Below, piece after piece: positions 9,366-18,393 of a stretch of 64,000 nucleotides of DNA (the stretch's first letter is position 1; every line of letters begins with the position of its first letter). The notes beneath the pieces are model-generated. The model saw nothing but the letters and a program-made list of their open reading frames with translations. It had not been told where the DNA came from and made no database searches. A program made the position numbers and the translations under genes. Source of the DNA: Methanoplanus limicola DSM 2279 (GTDB lineage: Archaea; Halobacteriota; Methanomicrobia; Methanomicrobiales; Methanomicrobiaceae); the NCBI RefSeq assembly GCF_000243255.1, contig NZ_CM001436.1, positions 186,692-250,691 on the forward strand. Direction: 5' to 3'.

Positions 9366-10923
9366 CATAATTATATCTGAAAAACAAGCTAATAATATCA
9401 GTGACAAACAGAAGGAAAATATATCTAAAGTTATTAATTTAGCCACTGTATTCCAAAAAGATGCAGGATTACCTGAAATAAATCCCATCTCAAAAAAATA
9501 CCATAGCAGTGAAGAACATAAAATTGTTCTTGAGACAGGCCATCAGCCAAATTACATGCCGTATTCAGGTGTATTTAAAAAAGCATTCCTTATAAATTAT
9601 TTAATGGAAAATTTATTACCTGAAAATCCTGATACAACAGCCTTTTTTGGTTTTGCAGACCAGAATCTGACAACATCACCATATATATATAAAAATGTAA
9701 TTCCGGCTCAGAATAAAAACGGAGTAGAGAAGATTGGATTTACCATAAAAAAAGAAGATAGATGGAAATATTTCTGCACAATAAACAAACCGGAATTCTC
9801 AGAATGGGAAGATGAAACAGAAAAGATCAGCAGAATTTATTCCAGAAACAATAAAGAGGTCTATGATCAGGTCTCTGAAATAATGTGGAAGAGTTACGAA
9901 GGTGCAGAAAACTTTGCTGATCTCAATGCCTTCATTTTTTCCGGGATCTGCGCCGGGATTCTGGGTATTAAACTTCATTTTTTTCGTTATTCTGACATAA
10001 GCAAAGAACAGATATTTACTGAAGAAACAAAAAAGCTTCTGATGAAAGTTAAAAGCTATAATAAGGCCTATAATCAAACAATTGAAAAGGAAAATCTTAA
10101 TCTGAGGCCTGTCAGACCAGAAGAAATTCCATTATGGTATCAGTGCAGATGTGGTGGAAAAGTATCCCTTGAAAGGACATCAGGAGAAACAGTCTCAGGT
10201 ATATGTCCGGTATGCAAAAAAAGACATGAATTACTGCTAGAACAGGATTTCAAAGGTATCAGACATTATTTTAAGGATCTCAGCTTCTCCGCTGTTGCAA
10301 GAAACATGATCTTTTCTGAAGGACTTAGAGTGACTGCCTTCATATCAGGACCGGGAGGTGGTCTTGAATACGGAAGGGTATCGGATCAGATCTCTGCTTA
10401 CCTTGGCTTTCACACCCCTGCAACCTTTGCATGGAGATCAAAGGACTATTACCTTGGAAATATCCATAAAAATGCACTAAGACAACTATACCGCACATAT
10501 AATATTAACAAAAATGTTCTGGTTTCCCGGAATTTCCCTCTTCTGGTTTTAAGTGTTCAGGATGAGATGATAAAAGAAATCAGAAATTCTGAATCTCTGA
10601 CTGCCGGAAAAAATGAAAACCGGAATGACTCAAAAGAACTTCAGGCAAAAAAAGGCAGACTTCTTAATCTTAAGAAAAACGGAATTATAACCTCTAAAAT
10701 TTTCTCTTCAACTCCTTCAGCACTGGATCTCTTCATGAATTTTAAACCGGATTATATTTCCCGGAAATGGAAGGATGCCATAAACAGCAGTAGTGTTGAG
10801 CAGATGTACAGGGCATACATTTTTAAGAATGATATAACTTATGAAGAAAATATGGAAAATGAAGAAGATTTGAATAAAATCCCTCTCCTTTACCATAACG
10901 TCATAAATTTTCCGGTGAACTAA
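9343..10923 (+). CDS. BshC-like protein with inserted zinc ribbon
   Basis: A 526-residue cytosolic protein. Near the N-terminus GHQPNYMPYSGVFKKA (about residues 67-81) matches the opening loop of BshC, where a TGQQ-GL-xGP loop precedes a lysine; near residues 320-360 ISGPGGGLEYGRVSDQ followed by TPATFAWRS matches the BshC GGPxExxYxxQ and MPVxxPR block. BshC is the putative cysteine-adding ligase of bacillithiol synthesis. An unusual addition is a CxC...CxxC zinc-ribbon-like insert (Cys 268, 270, 288, 291). The stop overlaps the start of a PIG-L deacetylase, the fold of BshB. I infer ligation of a small molecule to a free sugar amine, not bacillithiol synthesis as such. WbqC-like proteins, which also begin with HQPNYLPW, are the alternative. 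Confidence 0.7.
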   Translation: MMKNCISDIIISEKQANNISDKQKENISKVINLATVFQKDAGLPEINPISKKYHSSEEHKIVLETGHQPNYMPYSGVFKKAFLINYLMENLLPENPDTTAFFGFADQNLTTSPYIYKNVIPAQNKNGVEKIGFTIKKEDRWKYFCTINKPEFSEWEDETEKISRIYSRNNKEVYDQVSEIMWKSYEGAENFADLNAFIFSGICAGILGIKLHFFRYSDISKEQIFTEETKKLLMKVKSYNKAYNQTIEKENLNLRPVRPEEIPLWYQCRCGGKVSLERTSGETVSGICPVCKKRHELLLEQDFKGIRHYFKDLSFSAVARNMIFSEGLRVTAFISGPGGGLEYGRVSDQISAYLGFHTPATFAWRSKDYYLGNIHKNALRQLYRTYNINKNVLVSRNFPLLVLSVQDEMIKEIRNSESLTAGKNENRNDSKELQAKKGRLLNLKKNGIITSKIFSSTPSALDLFMNFKPDYISRKWKDAINSSSVEQMYRAYIFKNDITYEENMENEEDLNKIPLLYHNVINFPVN

Positions 10924-11546
10924 TGACAAAAAATATTCTTGTTATAAGTCCCCACACTGATGACGGAGAACTGGGCTGTGGTGGTGCAATCTCTCGTTTC
11001 TGCGATGAAGGGTATAATGTCAGTTATGCAGCATTATCCTGCTGTGAAAATTCAGTGCCAAAAAATTATCCAAAAGACATTCTCAGAAAGGAAGTCGCTG
11101 CAGCCACAAAAATTCTGGGAATTAATGAACTTATTTTATTTGAGTATGAAGTGAGAAAATTTCCACAGTTAAGACAGGAAATACTTGACACACTTATAGA
11201 ATTAAAGAAAGAGATCAACCCGGTTACAGTTTTTACTCCCTCATCATATGACACCCACCAGGACCATAAGACAACACGGGAAGAGACACTCAGGGCATTT
11301 AAGCAGTGTACAATTCTGGGTTATGAACAACCCTGGAATAATATCTCCTTTAATACCCTTGCATTTGTCTCACTGAAGAAAGAACATATAAACAGGAAAG
11401 TTGATGCCCTGAAATGCTATGAAACGCAGAAAAACAGACCCTATCTGAACTGTGATTTCATAAAAGGGCTTGCAACAACAAGAGGAACACAGATTGAGGA
11501 AGAATTTGCAGAAGCTTTTGAAGTCATAAAGTGGGTTTTGAGGTAA
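10923..11546 (+). CDS. PIG-L/LmbE family deacetylase
   Basis: A 207-residue enzyme of the Zn-dependent GlcNAc deacetylase family. The metal site is visible as SPHTDDGELGCGG (His 11, Asp 13, Asp 14) and THQDHKTTREETLRAF (His 112, Asp 114, His 115), matching the AHPDDE and HxDH motifs. These proteins remove an acetyl group from N-acetylglucosamine-linked substrates; relatives include MshB, BshB and PIG-L. The start codon overlaps the stop of the BshC-like gene, and the DUF354 glycosyltransferase-like gene follows 20 bp downstream. This order implies a GlcNAc-containing intermediate that is de-N-acetylated and then acylated at the amine (inference). Confidence 0.9.
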   Translation: MTKNILVISPHTDDGELGCGGAISRFCDEGYNVSYAALSCCENSVPKNYPKDILRKEVAAATKILGINELILFEYEVRKFPQLRQEILDTLIELKKEINPVTVFTPSSYDTHQDHKTTREETLRAFKQCTILGYEQPWNNISFNTLAFVSLKKEHINRKVDALKCYETQKNRPYLNCDFIKGLATTRGTQIEEEFAEAFEVIKWVLR

Positions 11547-11566
11547 AAGTGTGAGGGGTTGTAGAT

Positions 11567-12646
11567 ATGAGAATACTTTTTGATATCGGCCATCCCGCAC
11601 ATGTTCATTTTTTTAAAAATACAATAAAAAAACTGGAAGAAAAGGGACATGAAATAAAGATAACTGCAAGAGATAAGGATTCTGCCCCGGAACTGCTTGA
11701 AAAAGCAGGTTTTGATTATATTAATGTAGGGAAACCTAAAGCCGGAATTCTGGGTAAAGCCGGGGCAATGATAAAATTTGATTACAGAATATATAATACA
11801 GCCAGAGATTTCAGACCGGATATACTTGCCGGATTCTGCTCACCCTATCTTGCCCATGTATCAGCTGCAATAAAAAAGCCTTACATATCATTTCTTGATA
11901 CTGAAAGTGCAAGACTCAATATTTTCCTGAATAATCCTTTTGCAGATGCAGTATGCACACCTGAATGCTTCCTGAATGATTATGGAAGGAAGCATGTACG
12001 TTTCAGGGGATATAAGGAACTTGCATATCTCCATCCCGATGTTTTTTTGCCGGATATATCAGTTCTGGATGATCTGGGAGTAGGGAAAGATGAAACATAT
12101 ATAATTCTAAGATTCATATCATGGGCAGCATCACATGATATTGGACTCAAAGGAATCAAAAATCCCCGTGAAATAGTGGAAAGTCTGGAACAATACGGCA
12201 GAATATTCATCAGTTCCGAAAAAAAAACAGACAGAGGACTACAGAAATATGCCATCAATATCTCCCCGGATAAATTTCACTCTCTTCTTGCATTCGCAGA
12301 TCTCTATATCGGTGAGGGAGGGACAATCTCAACTGAAGCCGCAGTACTTGGAACACCTGCGATACATATAGAATCAGACTCCAACGGGAGAGCCACAGGT
12401 GAAGGTTCAGGAAATTTCCTTGAATTGAGGGACAAATATGAACTGCTTTTCTTTTACCCCGGGCAAAAAGAGGCAACAGAGAAAGCAGCAGAAATTCTTG
12501 AAGATAAAAGTTCAGGACTCAGATGGCAGAAAAAAAAGGAGAATCTGCTCAGGGATAAAATAAATGTTACTGAATGGATGGCAGATTTCATTGAAAAATA
12601 TCCGGAAATTTATTTATATAAACACGATAACACGGAGAGACGATAA
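11567..12646 (+). CDS. DUF354 family protein, GT-B glycosyltransferase-like
   Basis: A 359-residue protein with the DUF354 opening MRILFDIGHPAHVHFFKN and a C-terminal nucleotide-sugar site of GT-B form, FADLYIGEGGTISTEAAVLGTP, where acidic residues and glycines line the donor pocket. Family members resemble MurG/UDP-GlcNAc 2-epimerase folds and occur in archaeal polysaccharide loci. A GAGGGG-like ribosome site precedes the ATG by about 9 bases. The last base of its stop codon is the first base of the next gene's start, so it belongs to the coupled run 9343-15314. Donor and acceptor are unknown; a sugar transfer feeding the neighbouring deacetylase is my inference. Confidence 0.85.
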   Translation: MRILFDIGHPAHVHFFKNTIKKLEEKGHEIKITARDKDSAPELLEKAGFDYINVGKPKAGILGKAGAMIKFDYRIYNTARDFRPDILAGFCSPYLAHVSAAIKKPYISFLDTESARLNIFLNNPFADAVCTPECFLNDYGRKHVRFRGYKELAYLHPDVFLPDISVLDDLGVGKDETYIILRFISWAASHDIGLKGIKNPREIVESLEQYGRIFISSEKKTDRGLQKYAINISPDKFHSLLAFADLYIGEGGTISTEAAVLGTPAIHIESDSNGRATGEGSGNFLELRDKYELLFFYPGQKEATEKAAEILEDKSSGLRWQKKKENLLRDKINVTEWMADFIEKYPEIYLYKHDNTERR

Positions 12647-14274
12647 TGTATTCCATCAGTTATACAACCGATGATCCACTGCGTCTTTTTGCCATAAATC
12701 ACTTTATCGACAAATCAGGTATTCCTGTAACAATTAACAGTAAAGAAAAAAAACTTCCGGCAGTAAATTACGGAACTAAAGAAGATTCAGAATTCTCAGT
12801 AAATATTCTCAGTTCTGATCTGACCGAAGACCAGAGAGGTATAATTCAGTATAAAGGTATTACTTTCCCACTCTGGCAGATCCCGGAAAAAACAGAGAAT
12901 AGCAACAATTCCATAATTGCAGAATATATCGCTGGAAACAGAAAATACCCCTGTATTTCAGAGGCTGATAATTCCATAGAAATTGGTTTTGACCTTTTCA
13001 TGGAGACAGGCAATATTCTTTCAGGAAGTTACGAGAGACCAGATGACATCTCCGGAAAAATTAACTTTCCGGTACTTAGAAGTCCTGCTGTGGATTATTA
13101 TGAAGATCTCTTAATAAACTGCATTATTAAAGGTTGTAGACGCCTCAGCCTTCCATTTATCAGAAAGTCATACTGGCCTTACGGGAAAAAATTTGCAGTC
13201 TGTCTTACACATGACGTTGATGAATTCAAAAAAACATACCAGTGGATAACAAAACCTCTACGGGCACTTAAAAAAGGTGATTATCTAAGTCTTAAAAACC
13301 AGATCGCTTCCTTTTATAATAAAATTCAAGGAAAAGAGCCATACTGGACATTTGATGAATTAATGAAATCTGAAGAAGAGTCAGGTGTAAAATCATCCTA
13401 TTATTTTCTCAGGGAGAACACCCGGGGGATTATATTCAGTCCAAAAAACTGGCATATGCTCGGAAGATCCCATAACCTGAATAAACCCTATGTTAGACAG
13501 CTGATTAAAGATCTCAGTGAAGCAGGCAACGAGATAGGTGTTCACGGTTCGACATTATCATATGAAAATCCGGATATTTTAAAATCTCAGAAAGATGAAA
13601 TCGAGCAGATCTCCGGTGCAGAAATCTATGGAATCAGACAGCACCGGCTGAACATGAACATACCAAAAACTTGGGAATGCCAGATAAATGCCGGACTTAT
13701 GTATGACACATCACTGGGCTATAAATCAGATTATGGAAACGGATTCAGATTCGGAACCTGTTTTCCATTTTATCCGGCAGGAAAGGATATGGACAGGATA
13801 AATATTCTGGAAATGCCGTTATCATTAATGGACATCTCCCTTCCTCCGGGTGACAGGGGCTGGGAGGAAGTAATAAGAATAATCAGCACTGTTGAAGATT
13901 TAAATGGTTTATTGACAGCACTATGGCACCCTCCTGTATTCAATCAGCTTGAGTACCCTTTTCTGGGAGAATATTACAAAAGGCTTGTTTATTTATGCCA
14001 ACAAAAAAATGCATGGATCACAACCGGATATGATATTGCATTATGGTGGATTCAAAGGGATAAATCAGAAGTTTCAGCCGTAATGGACGGTGAAAAAATA
14101 ATAATTAATTCTTCGGGGGAGAATGAGGTATTTATTGACTTAATCATTCCTGGAAAGAGCATTACTCAGTTTAGAGAAGATAGTGCAGAAATAATCAGGT
14201 CAGATTCCGGCTCCCTTTCGATAAATATCATAAAAAAAATTTCAGATAAAGAGATTATTCTGGAGATAACATGA
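12646..14274 (+). CDS. Polysaccharide deacetylase family protein (DUF7033 + NodB-like)
   Basis: A 542-residue protein. The first 150 residues form an N-terminal domain often found before this class of deacetylase. The catalytic domain starts at AVCLTHDVDEF (Asp 190 and Asp 192 of the THDVD form of the NodB TFDDG motif) and continues with EIGVHGSTLSY, GIRQHRLNM and YDTSLGYKSDYGNGFRFGTCFPF, which are typical of the archaeal/bacterial DUF7033-type group; TALWHPPVF near the end supplies the late histidine. The family removes N- or O-acetyl groups from polysaccharides. The last ~60 residues form a beta-rich tail. It overlaps both neighbours by 1-4 bases, so it is translationally coupled. A second deacetylase in the same operon suggests a partially deacetylated surface glycan. 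Confidence 0.88.
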   Translation: MYSISYTTDDPLRLFAINHFIDKSGIPVTINSKEKKLPAVNYGTKEDSEFSVNILSSDLTEDQRGIIQYKGITFPLWQIPEKTENSNNSIIAEYIAGNRKYPCISEADNSIEIGFDLFMETGNILSGSYERPDDISGKINFPVLRSPAVDYYEDLLINCIIKGCRRLSLPFIRKSYWPYGKKFAVCLTHDVDEFKKTYQWITKPLRALKKGDYLSLKNQIASFYNKIQGKEPYWTFDELMKSEEESGVKSSYYFLRENTRGIIFSPKNWHMLGRSHNLNKPYVRQLIKDLSEAGNEIGVHGSTLSYENPDILKSQKDEIEQISGAEIYGIRQHRLNMNIPKTWECQINAGLMYDTSLGYKSDYGNGFRFGTCFPFYPAGKDMDRINILEMPLSLMDISLPPGDRGWEEVIRIISTVEDLNGLLTALWHPPVFNQLEYPFLGEYYKRLVYLCQQKNAWITTGYDIALWWIQRDKSEVSAVMDGEKIIINSSGENEVFIDLIIPGKSITQFREDSAEIIRSDSGSLSINIIKKISDKEIILEIT

Positions 14275-15314
14275 CGAATAATCCATACAATATAAGGATT
14301 GCAGATGAAGATGATGCAACCGAATGGGACAAAATCGTTGAAGTATCAGATCAGGCTACAATTTTTCACAGATGGAAATGGCTTAAAATATGTGAAAAAC
14401 ACTCAGATTTCTCCCTGGCACCGCTTATCTGCTACAACAATATAGAACCAATTGCAGTCTACCCGCTGTTTTTCCTAAAAAAAGCCGGACTGAAAATGGT
14501 TTTTTCACCGCCTCCACACCTGGGTCTGCTTTATCTGGGACCAGCATTCCTGAATTCTGAATCCCTAAAACAGAACAGAAAAGAGAGTTATTATACAGGT
14601 ACTCAGAAGGCTGTTGATAATTATATCAAAACAGAAATAAAGGCAAATTATATTAATTTCAGCCTCTCACCCCATTGCTCAGATCCAAGAGCCTTTAAAT
14701 GGCAGGGATATGAAATCGAACCGAATTATGATTATATATTTGATCTTAAATCCGGGATGGATAAATTATGGAAAAATATGAAGAAAAATACAAGAATGGA
14801 GATAAATAAGACAAAAAAAATGGGACTCACCATTGAAATCGGAGGTCAGGAAGATATAGATACATTACACCGTCTGGTTACAGAGAGATACGGGGAACAG
14901 AACAGAAATGCCAACATTCCAAAGGAATTCCTCATTGATATATACAGCAACTTCAGGGAGAATACAAGAATACTGGTTGCAAAATATAACGGTGAAGTCC
15001 TGACAGCCAACATCAAATTGAAATTTAAAAACGAAGAACTAAGCTGGATAGGCAGCCCGAAACCAAAAAACTTCACACCTTCACCAAATATGCTCATAAC
15101 CTGGGAGGAGATGCAGGATGCATATGATAATGGAATGGATTATTATGTTCAGATGGGAATTGCAGGCAATAAAAGACTGCATACCTTCTTTTCTAAATTC
15201 AACCCTGATTTAAGGATCAGATTTAATGCAAAAAAAACAACTCCCGCAACAGGATTACTTGAATCCGGTTATAAAAAAATATTAAAACCTGCTTTTGAAA
15301 AATATCGTTCTTAA
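14271..15314 (+). CDS. FemAB-like GNAT-fold transferase
   Basis: A 347-residue complete paralogue of the truncated gene at the left edge. The N-terminus IRIADEDDATEWDKIV and HRWKWLKICEKH is the characteristic opening of FemAB/peptidoglycan-bridge-like acyltransferases (WDxxVxxSxxxTxFHxxxWLxxxE). The middle has a basic KNTRMEINKTKK helix; the end has DYYVQMGIAGNKRLHTFFSKFNP. It starts with an ATGA overlap on the deacetylase gene and ends the coupled operon. Members of this fold transfer amino acids or acyl groups; a role in adding a group to an amino sugar exposed by the two deacetylases is plausible but inferred. Confidence 0.85.
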   Translation: MTNNPYNIRIADEDDATEWDKIVEVSDQATIFHRWKWLKICEKHSDFSLAPLICYNNIEPIAVYPLFFLKKAGLKMVFSPPPHLGLLYLGPAFLNSESLKQNRKESYYTGTQKAVDNYIKTEIKANYINFSLSPHCSDPRAFKWQGYEIEPNYDYIFDLKSGMDKLWKNMKKNTRMEINKTKKMGLTIEIGGQEDIDTLHRLVTERYGEQNRNANIPKEFLIDIYSNFRENTRILVAKYNGEVLTANIKLKFKNEELSWIGSPKPKNFTPSPNMLITWEEMQDAYDNGMDYYVQMGIAGNKRLHTFFSKFNPDLRIRFNAKKTTPATGLLESGYKKILKPAFEKYRS

Positions 15315-15547
15315 AAAACGGAATACACTGTAAATTGGATATACGGAGGAATAATAACAGACTGAGCAGCTAAAATATAAAATCTCAGAATAATTAGTAA
15401 TAATAATTATTTTATGGCTGAAATTTTCGTCTCCCGGAAATACAGTTTAATTCAGAAATCAGATACAATTCATAGGACATTGAATATATGTTTCTTCCCC
15501 GGAAGAAGAACTGGAAACCATCATTCTGTATAAAGTAGCTGATAAAA
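15315..15547. other. Non-coding spacer before flippase gene
   Basis: A 233-bp AT-rich spacer that separates the coupled operon from the flippase gene. A run of TAATAATAATTATTTTA at about 15393-15412 could act as a promoter or as an AT-rich terminator. No gene or repeat seen. Confidence 0.4.
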
Positions 15548-16990
15548 ATGAAGAGAAACCTTACCTTTTATTCCATTATTTTCATAGCATTTCTTCTGAT
15601 GCAAAGAGGTTCAGGTTTAATCACAAAACTTATTCTGGCAAATGCCATAACCCCCTATGAATATGGACTAATAACTCTGGTTGCAATATCCCTTCCCACA
15701 GTTTTTCAGATACTTATGTGCCTTAACTTCAATTATATACTCTCTCATGCAGAAAAGGGAAGATATTATTTTAGATTCTCAGTCATCTCAAGCGTTATAA
15801 TTGGAATAATAATATCACTTCTTCTTTTAATTTACCAGAACGTCTTTTTTGAATATCTGAATATCCCAATGGAAAACAGGTGGCTGTTTTACTGGGCACT
15901 TATAATATCAATGTTTTCAATGGGAATTATTGCTGATTTTCAGGGACTCTTAACCGGACTAAGATTATATTCTATTCCGGGAATGATAGTTGCTATTCCT
16001 TCTCTTGTACGACTGATACTGATAATTATCCTTCTGACAGTAAATAATCTTACCTTTGAAATAATTATCATTCTCTTTGCTTTATCCAATACAATTCCAT
16101 TAATATATCTTCTTTTCTCTAAAAGAAGAGAAAGCTATCTTCCACACTTTAAGGAGTTCGTAATTCCGGGGAAAAAGATGCTGGCATTCGGAACAGCATT
16201 ATTAATCATCGAAACATATTCAACCATAGGAATATTACTGATTAAAATTGTTGTCAGCCACGATCTTGGAATTATATGGCAGGGATATTTTGATGTATCG
16301 CTAACCCTGGTAACAATTGCGTTCTTCTTTCTTGGAACAATGAATTTCCTCTCAGTACCGGAGGCAACAAATTCCAATAATTCACAGATTGACAGAAAAA
16401 GTGAACTGGGTAAACTTTCAAGAACCCTGTTCAGCCAGATGTTTTTTTTCCTGATTGTCATGTATTTTTACTCGGATTTCATAGTAGGAATTCTTTTCCC
16501 TGAAAAATATTCCATTGCCGGCGATTACTGTTATATCCTGATAATAGGATTTATTTTTCTGTATATTCAGAATTACCTTGCAAACCTCAATATATCATTT
16601 GCAGAGACAACAAAGGAGTATTTTATACAGGTAGTCTACCCCCTCAGTCTCCTGCCGTTTTATATCATTCTGACAGATATAGCAATCAAAATCCTAAGAG
16701 AGTATAACTATGATAACGGTTTTGCCGGCCCATATCTTTCGTATTGTCTTCTTGCAGTAATTCTAACAATTATCACAATAATCAATTCAGGTGATATAAA
16801 ATACCTGAAAATAATTCTGTTTGATATTGAAAAGCTGATAATAGCATTTATAATAACAGCATCTCTGATTTATCTCACAAATCCTTCAGCAATTGCCGGG
16901 ATATTCATTTCATTTGCATTGTATAACGGTCTTCTGATATTATCAGGATATATGGATAAAAAAACAATAGCTGATATTTTTAAAATATGA
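15548..16990 (+). CDS. Wzx-type polysaccharide flippase (MOP superfamily)
   Basis: A 480-residue protein made almost entirely of hydrophobic helices (about 12-14). The N-terminus FLLMQRGSGLITKLILANAITPYEYGLITLV fits the opening helix pair of MATE/Wzx polysaccharide transporters, in which G-x-x-x-x-x-L-ANxLTPxEYG is common (only the pattern is quoted here). It would move lipid-linked oligosaccharides across the membrane, taking the product of the upstream glycan operon outside. The ATG has a weak ribosome site (GATAAAA). A MITE-like element sits 24 bp after its stop codon. Confidence 0.85.
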   Translation: MKRNLTFYSIIFIAFLLMQRGSGLITKLILANAITPYEYGLITLVAISLPTVFQILMCLNFNYILSHAEKGRYYFRFSVISSVIIGIIISLLLLIYQNVFFEYLNIPMENRWLFYWALIISMFSMGIIADFQGLLTGLRLYSIPGMIVAIPSLVRLILIIILLTVNNLTFEIIIILFALSNTIPLIYLLFSKRRESYLPHFKEFVIPGKKMLAFGTALLIIETYSTIGILLIKIVVSHDLGIIWQGYFDVSLTLVTIAFFFLGTMNFLSVPEATNSNNSQIDRKSELGKLSRTLFSQMFFFLIVMYFYSDFIVGILFPEKYSIAGDYCYILIIGFIFLYIQNYLANLNISFAETTKEYFIQVVYPLSLLPFYIILTDIAIKILREYNYDNGFAGPYLSYCLLAVILTIITIINSGDIKYLKIILFDIEKLIIAFIITASLIYLTNPSAIAGIFISFALYNGLLILSGYMDKKTIADIFKI

Positions 16991-17006
16991 AAAATACTAC
17001 CCCTGC

Positions 17007-17142
17007 GACAATCAGGCACTGTCTGAAAATCCAGTGATGACTGATCATTTATACTGACCAGTTCCTTTTCCGGTTGATTTGAGCAGGCAGAATCAGTTTC
17101 CTACTTATGCATCACTGAAAAATCCTACCGTGCCGACAATCA
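17007..17142. mobile_element. MITE-like element with perfect 8-bp target-site duplication
   Basis: The element spans 17015-17134 (120 bp). Its left end begins GGCACTGTCTGAAAATCCAG and its right end, read in reverse complement, begins GGCACGGTAGGATTTTTCAG; these are imperfect terminal inverted repeats of about 25 bp. It is flanked by GACAATCA at 17007-17014 and 17135-17142, a perfect 8-bp direct repeat. It encodes nothing. Related copies lie at 48796, 58629, 61493 and, as solo ends, at 42848 and 56505. Eight-base duplications and GG-starting ends are typical of IS1595-family transposition, so that family is the likely source (inference); no transposase is in the window. Confidence 0.85.
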
Positions 17143-17279
17143 GTAAATTATATCAAAGCTTATATCAGAATTGCAGCGATCAGAGAACAGCATTCAAATA
17201 AATACAACAAAGGAGTTTAAAACATTCATTAGTGAGGATATTCAAAGCCGGTTCTGTATATCCAGTAATCTGACAGATA

Positions 17280-17305
17280 ATATCTCAATAATAAAACTGA
17301 GATAT
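17280..17305. promoter_or_regulatory. Inverted repeat upstream of PEF-CTERM gene
   Basis: ATATCTCA at 17280-17287 and TGAGATAT at 17298-17305 form a perfect 8-bp inverted repeat with a 10-base A/T-rich gap. It lies about 50 bases before the likely ATG at 17356. The position fits an operator or a 5' leader hairpin; the element is AT-rich, so chance is possible. Confidence 0.4.
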
Positions 17306-17355
17306 CTGAATATATCCGTAAAGAAGTGGCCGATATCCTTATGGGAGTGAAAAGA

Positions 17356-18228
17356 ATGAAAAATGATTTCAGAGTTTTGATGGTCTGGATAGTACTGGTT
17401 ATTGTCGGACTCACATCAGCAGCTTCTGCTTATACCATAGACGGTGACCTCTCTGACTGGGGTCTTGCAGAACTAAAAACAGGTGACTGGAGTATAAATG
17501 ATACCTGGGTTCCTAATGAAGGAATAATGTACATGGTTGAAGACAATCACAATCCCAACCATGGAGGCAGTACAGGAGTACATATCAGAGGAACCGGCAG
17601 TACATATACATTTTATGATGAGCCTTATATGACAAACTGCGATACAGGTCTGCCTGAAAGTGAGCCTTATGGCAGAGAACACAATGACCTTGAGGCAATG
17701 TACTTTGATCAGGATGCAGAAAATTTCTATGTCGCAATTGTAACCTCAGTCGTACCTAACGGCTCAGGATGGTTAAGACCCGGAGATATTGCTTTAAATC
17801 TTGACAATAATGCAGGAACAGGAGACTACGGTTATGAATATGGTATCAGGACCCGTGAAGATGCATTTCAGGGACAGATATTAAAAGACCCTAAATGGGA
17901 AGATATTGGTCTCCTCTGTCCGGTTGGACCTGACGTAATTTCTGACGGTACTGGAACATATGTCGGTGATGCAGACTTTATTTACACCAAGACGTGGCTG
18001 AATAAACAGGACAATGGATATGACAACTATGTCATTGAAATATGTGTCAGCAAAGCACTTGTAAATGTTACAGGACAGGTAAGCTTCTCCAGCCTAAGGG
18101 TGGCAGACAACTGCCTAAACGATCATGTATCCTATGTTCCTGAATTCCCCGAAATTGCAGTATCACTGGCACTTATTGTAGGATCCATATTTGCAGTTTA
18201 TATGGTTCAGAACCGGAAAAATGAATAA
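17356..18228 (+). CDS. PEF-CTERM surface protein
   Basis: A 290-residue exported protein. The frame is open further 5' (GTG at 17326, ATG at 17341), but GGAGTG at 17343-17348 is well placed for the ATG at 17356, which gives a clean signal peptide MKNDFRVLMVWIVLVIVG ending in AASA. The mature domain opens YTIDGDLSDWGL, the start of many DUF/CBM9-like sorted proteins, and carries several acidic, calcium-like loops (DNNAGTGDYG). The end is a textbook sorting tail: VPEFPE, then a hydrophobic helix, then QNRKNE. This is the PEF-CTERM signal, cut by archaeosortase C in methanogens. The archaeosortase gene follows 165 bp downstream, so this is probably its dedicated substrate. Confidence 0.9.
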   Translation: MKNDFRVLMVWIVLVIVGLTSAASAYTIDGDLSDWGLAELKTGDWSINDTWVPNEGIMYMVEDNHNPNHGGSTGVHIRGTGSTYTFYDEPYMTNCDTGLPESEPYGREHNDLEAMYFDQDAENFYVAIVTSVVPNGSGWLRPGDIALNLDNNAGTGDYGYEYGIRTREDAFQGQILKDPKWEDIGLLCPVGPDVISDGTGTYVGDADFIYTKTWLNKQDNGYDNYVIEICVSKALVNVTGQVSFSSLRVADNCLNDHVSYVPEFPEIAVSLALIVGSIFAVYMVQNRKNE

Positions 18229-18354
18229 TAATTTACTTCAATATCAAACATATATTTTATAATTCATAATAATAACATTTTGACTGTACTCAGATACTAT
18301 AAATGTACAATGTTTTTGAGTAATTATCAGGTGTTATTCAATGCAGAACAGCAA

Positions 18355-18367
18355 AATATTATATAAT
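18355..18367 (+). promoter_or_regulatory. TATA-like box before archaeosortase gene
   Basis: AATATTATATAAT ends 26 bases before the archaeosortase ATG at 18394, so a start site about 25 bases downstream would give a nearly leaderless mRNA. There is no good ribosome site, which agrees with that reading. Placement is suggestive only. Confidence 0.4.
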
Positions 18368-18393
18368 CATTAAATCAGAGTGAAAAATCCCTT

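Noticed and set aside
9343-12646. True bacillithiol biosynthesis operon
   Set aside because: Folds agree in part, but bacillithiol is not known from methanogens, the surrounding genes are glycan genes, and the BshC-like protein has an atypical insert; reported only as a Bsh-like set.
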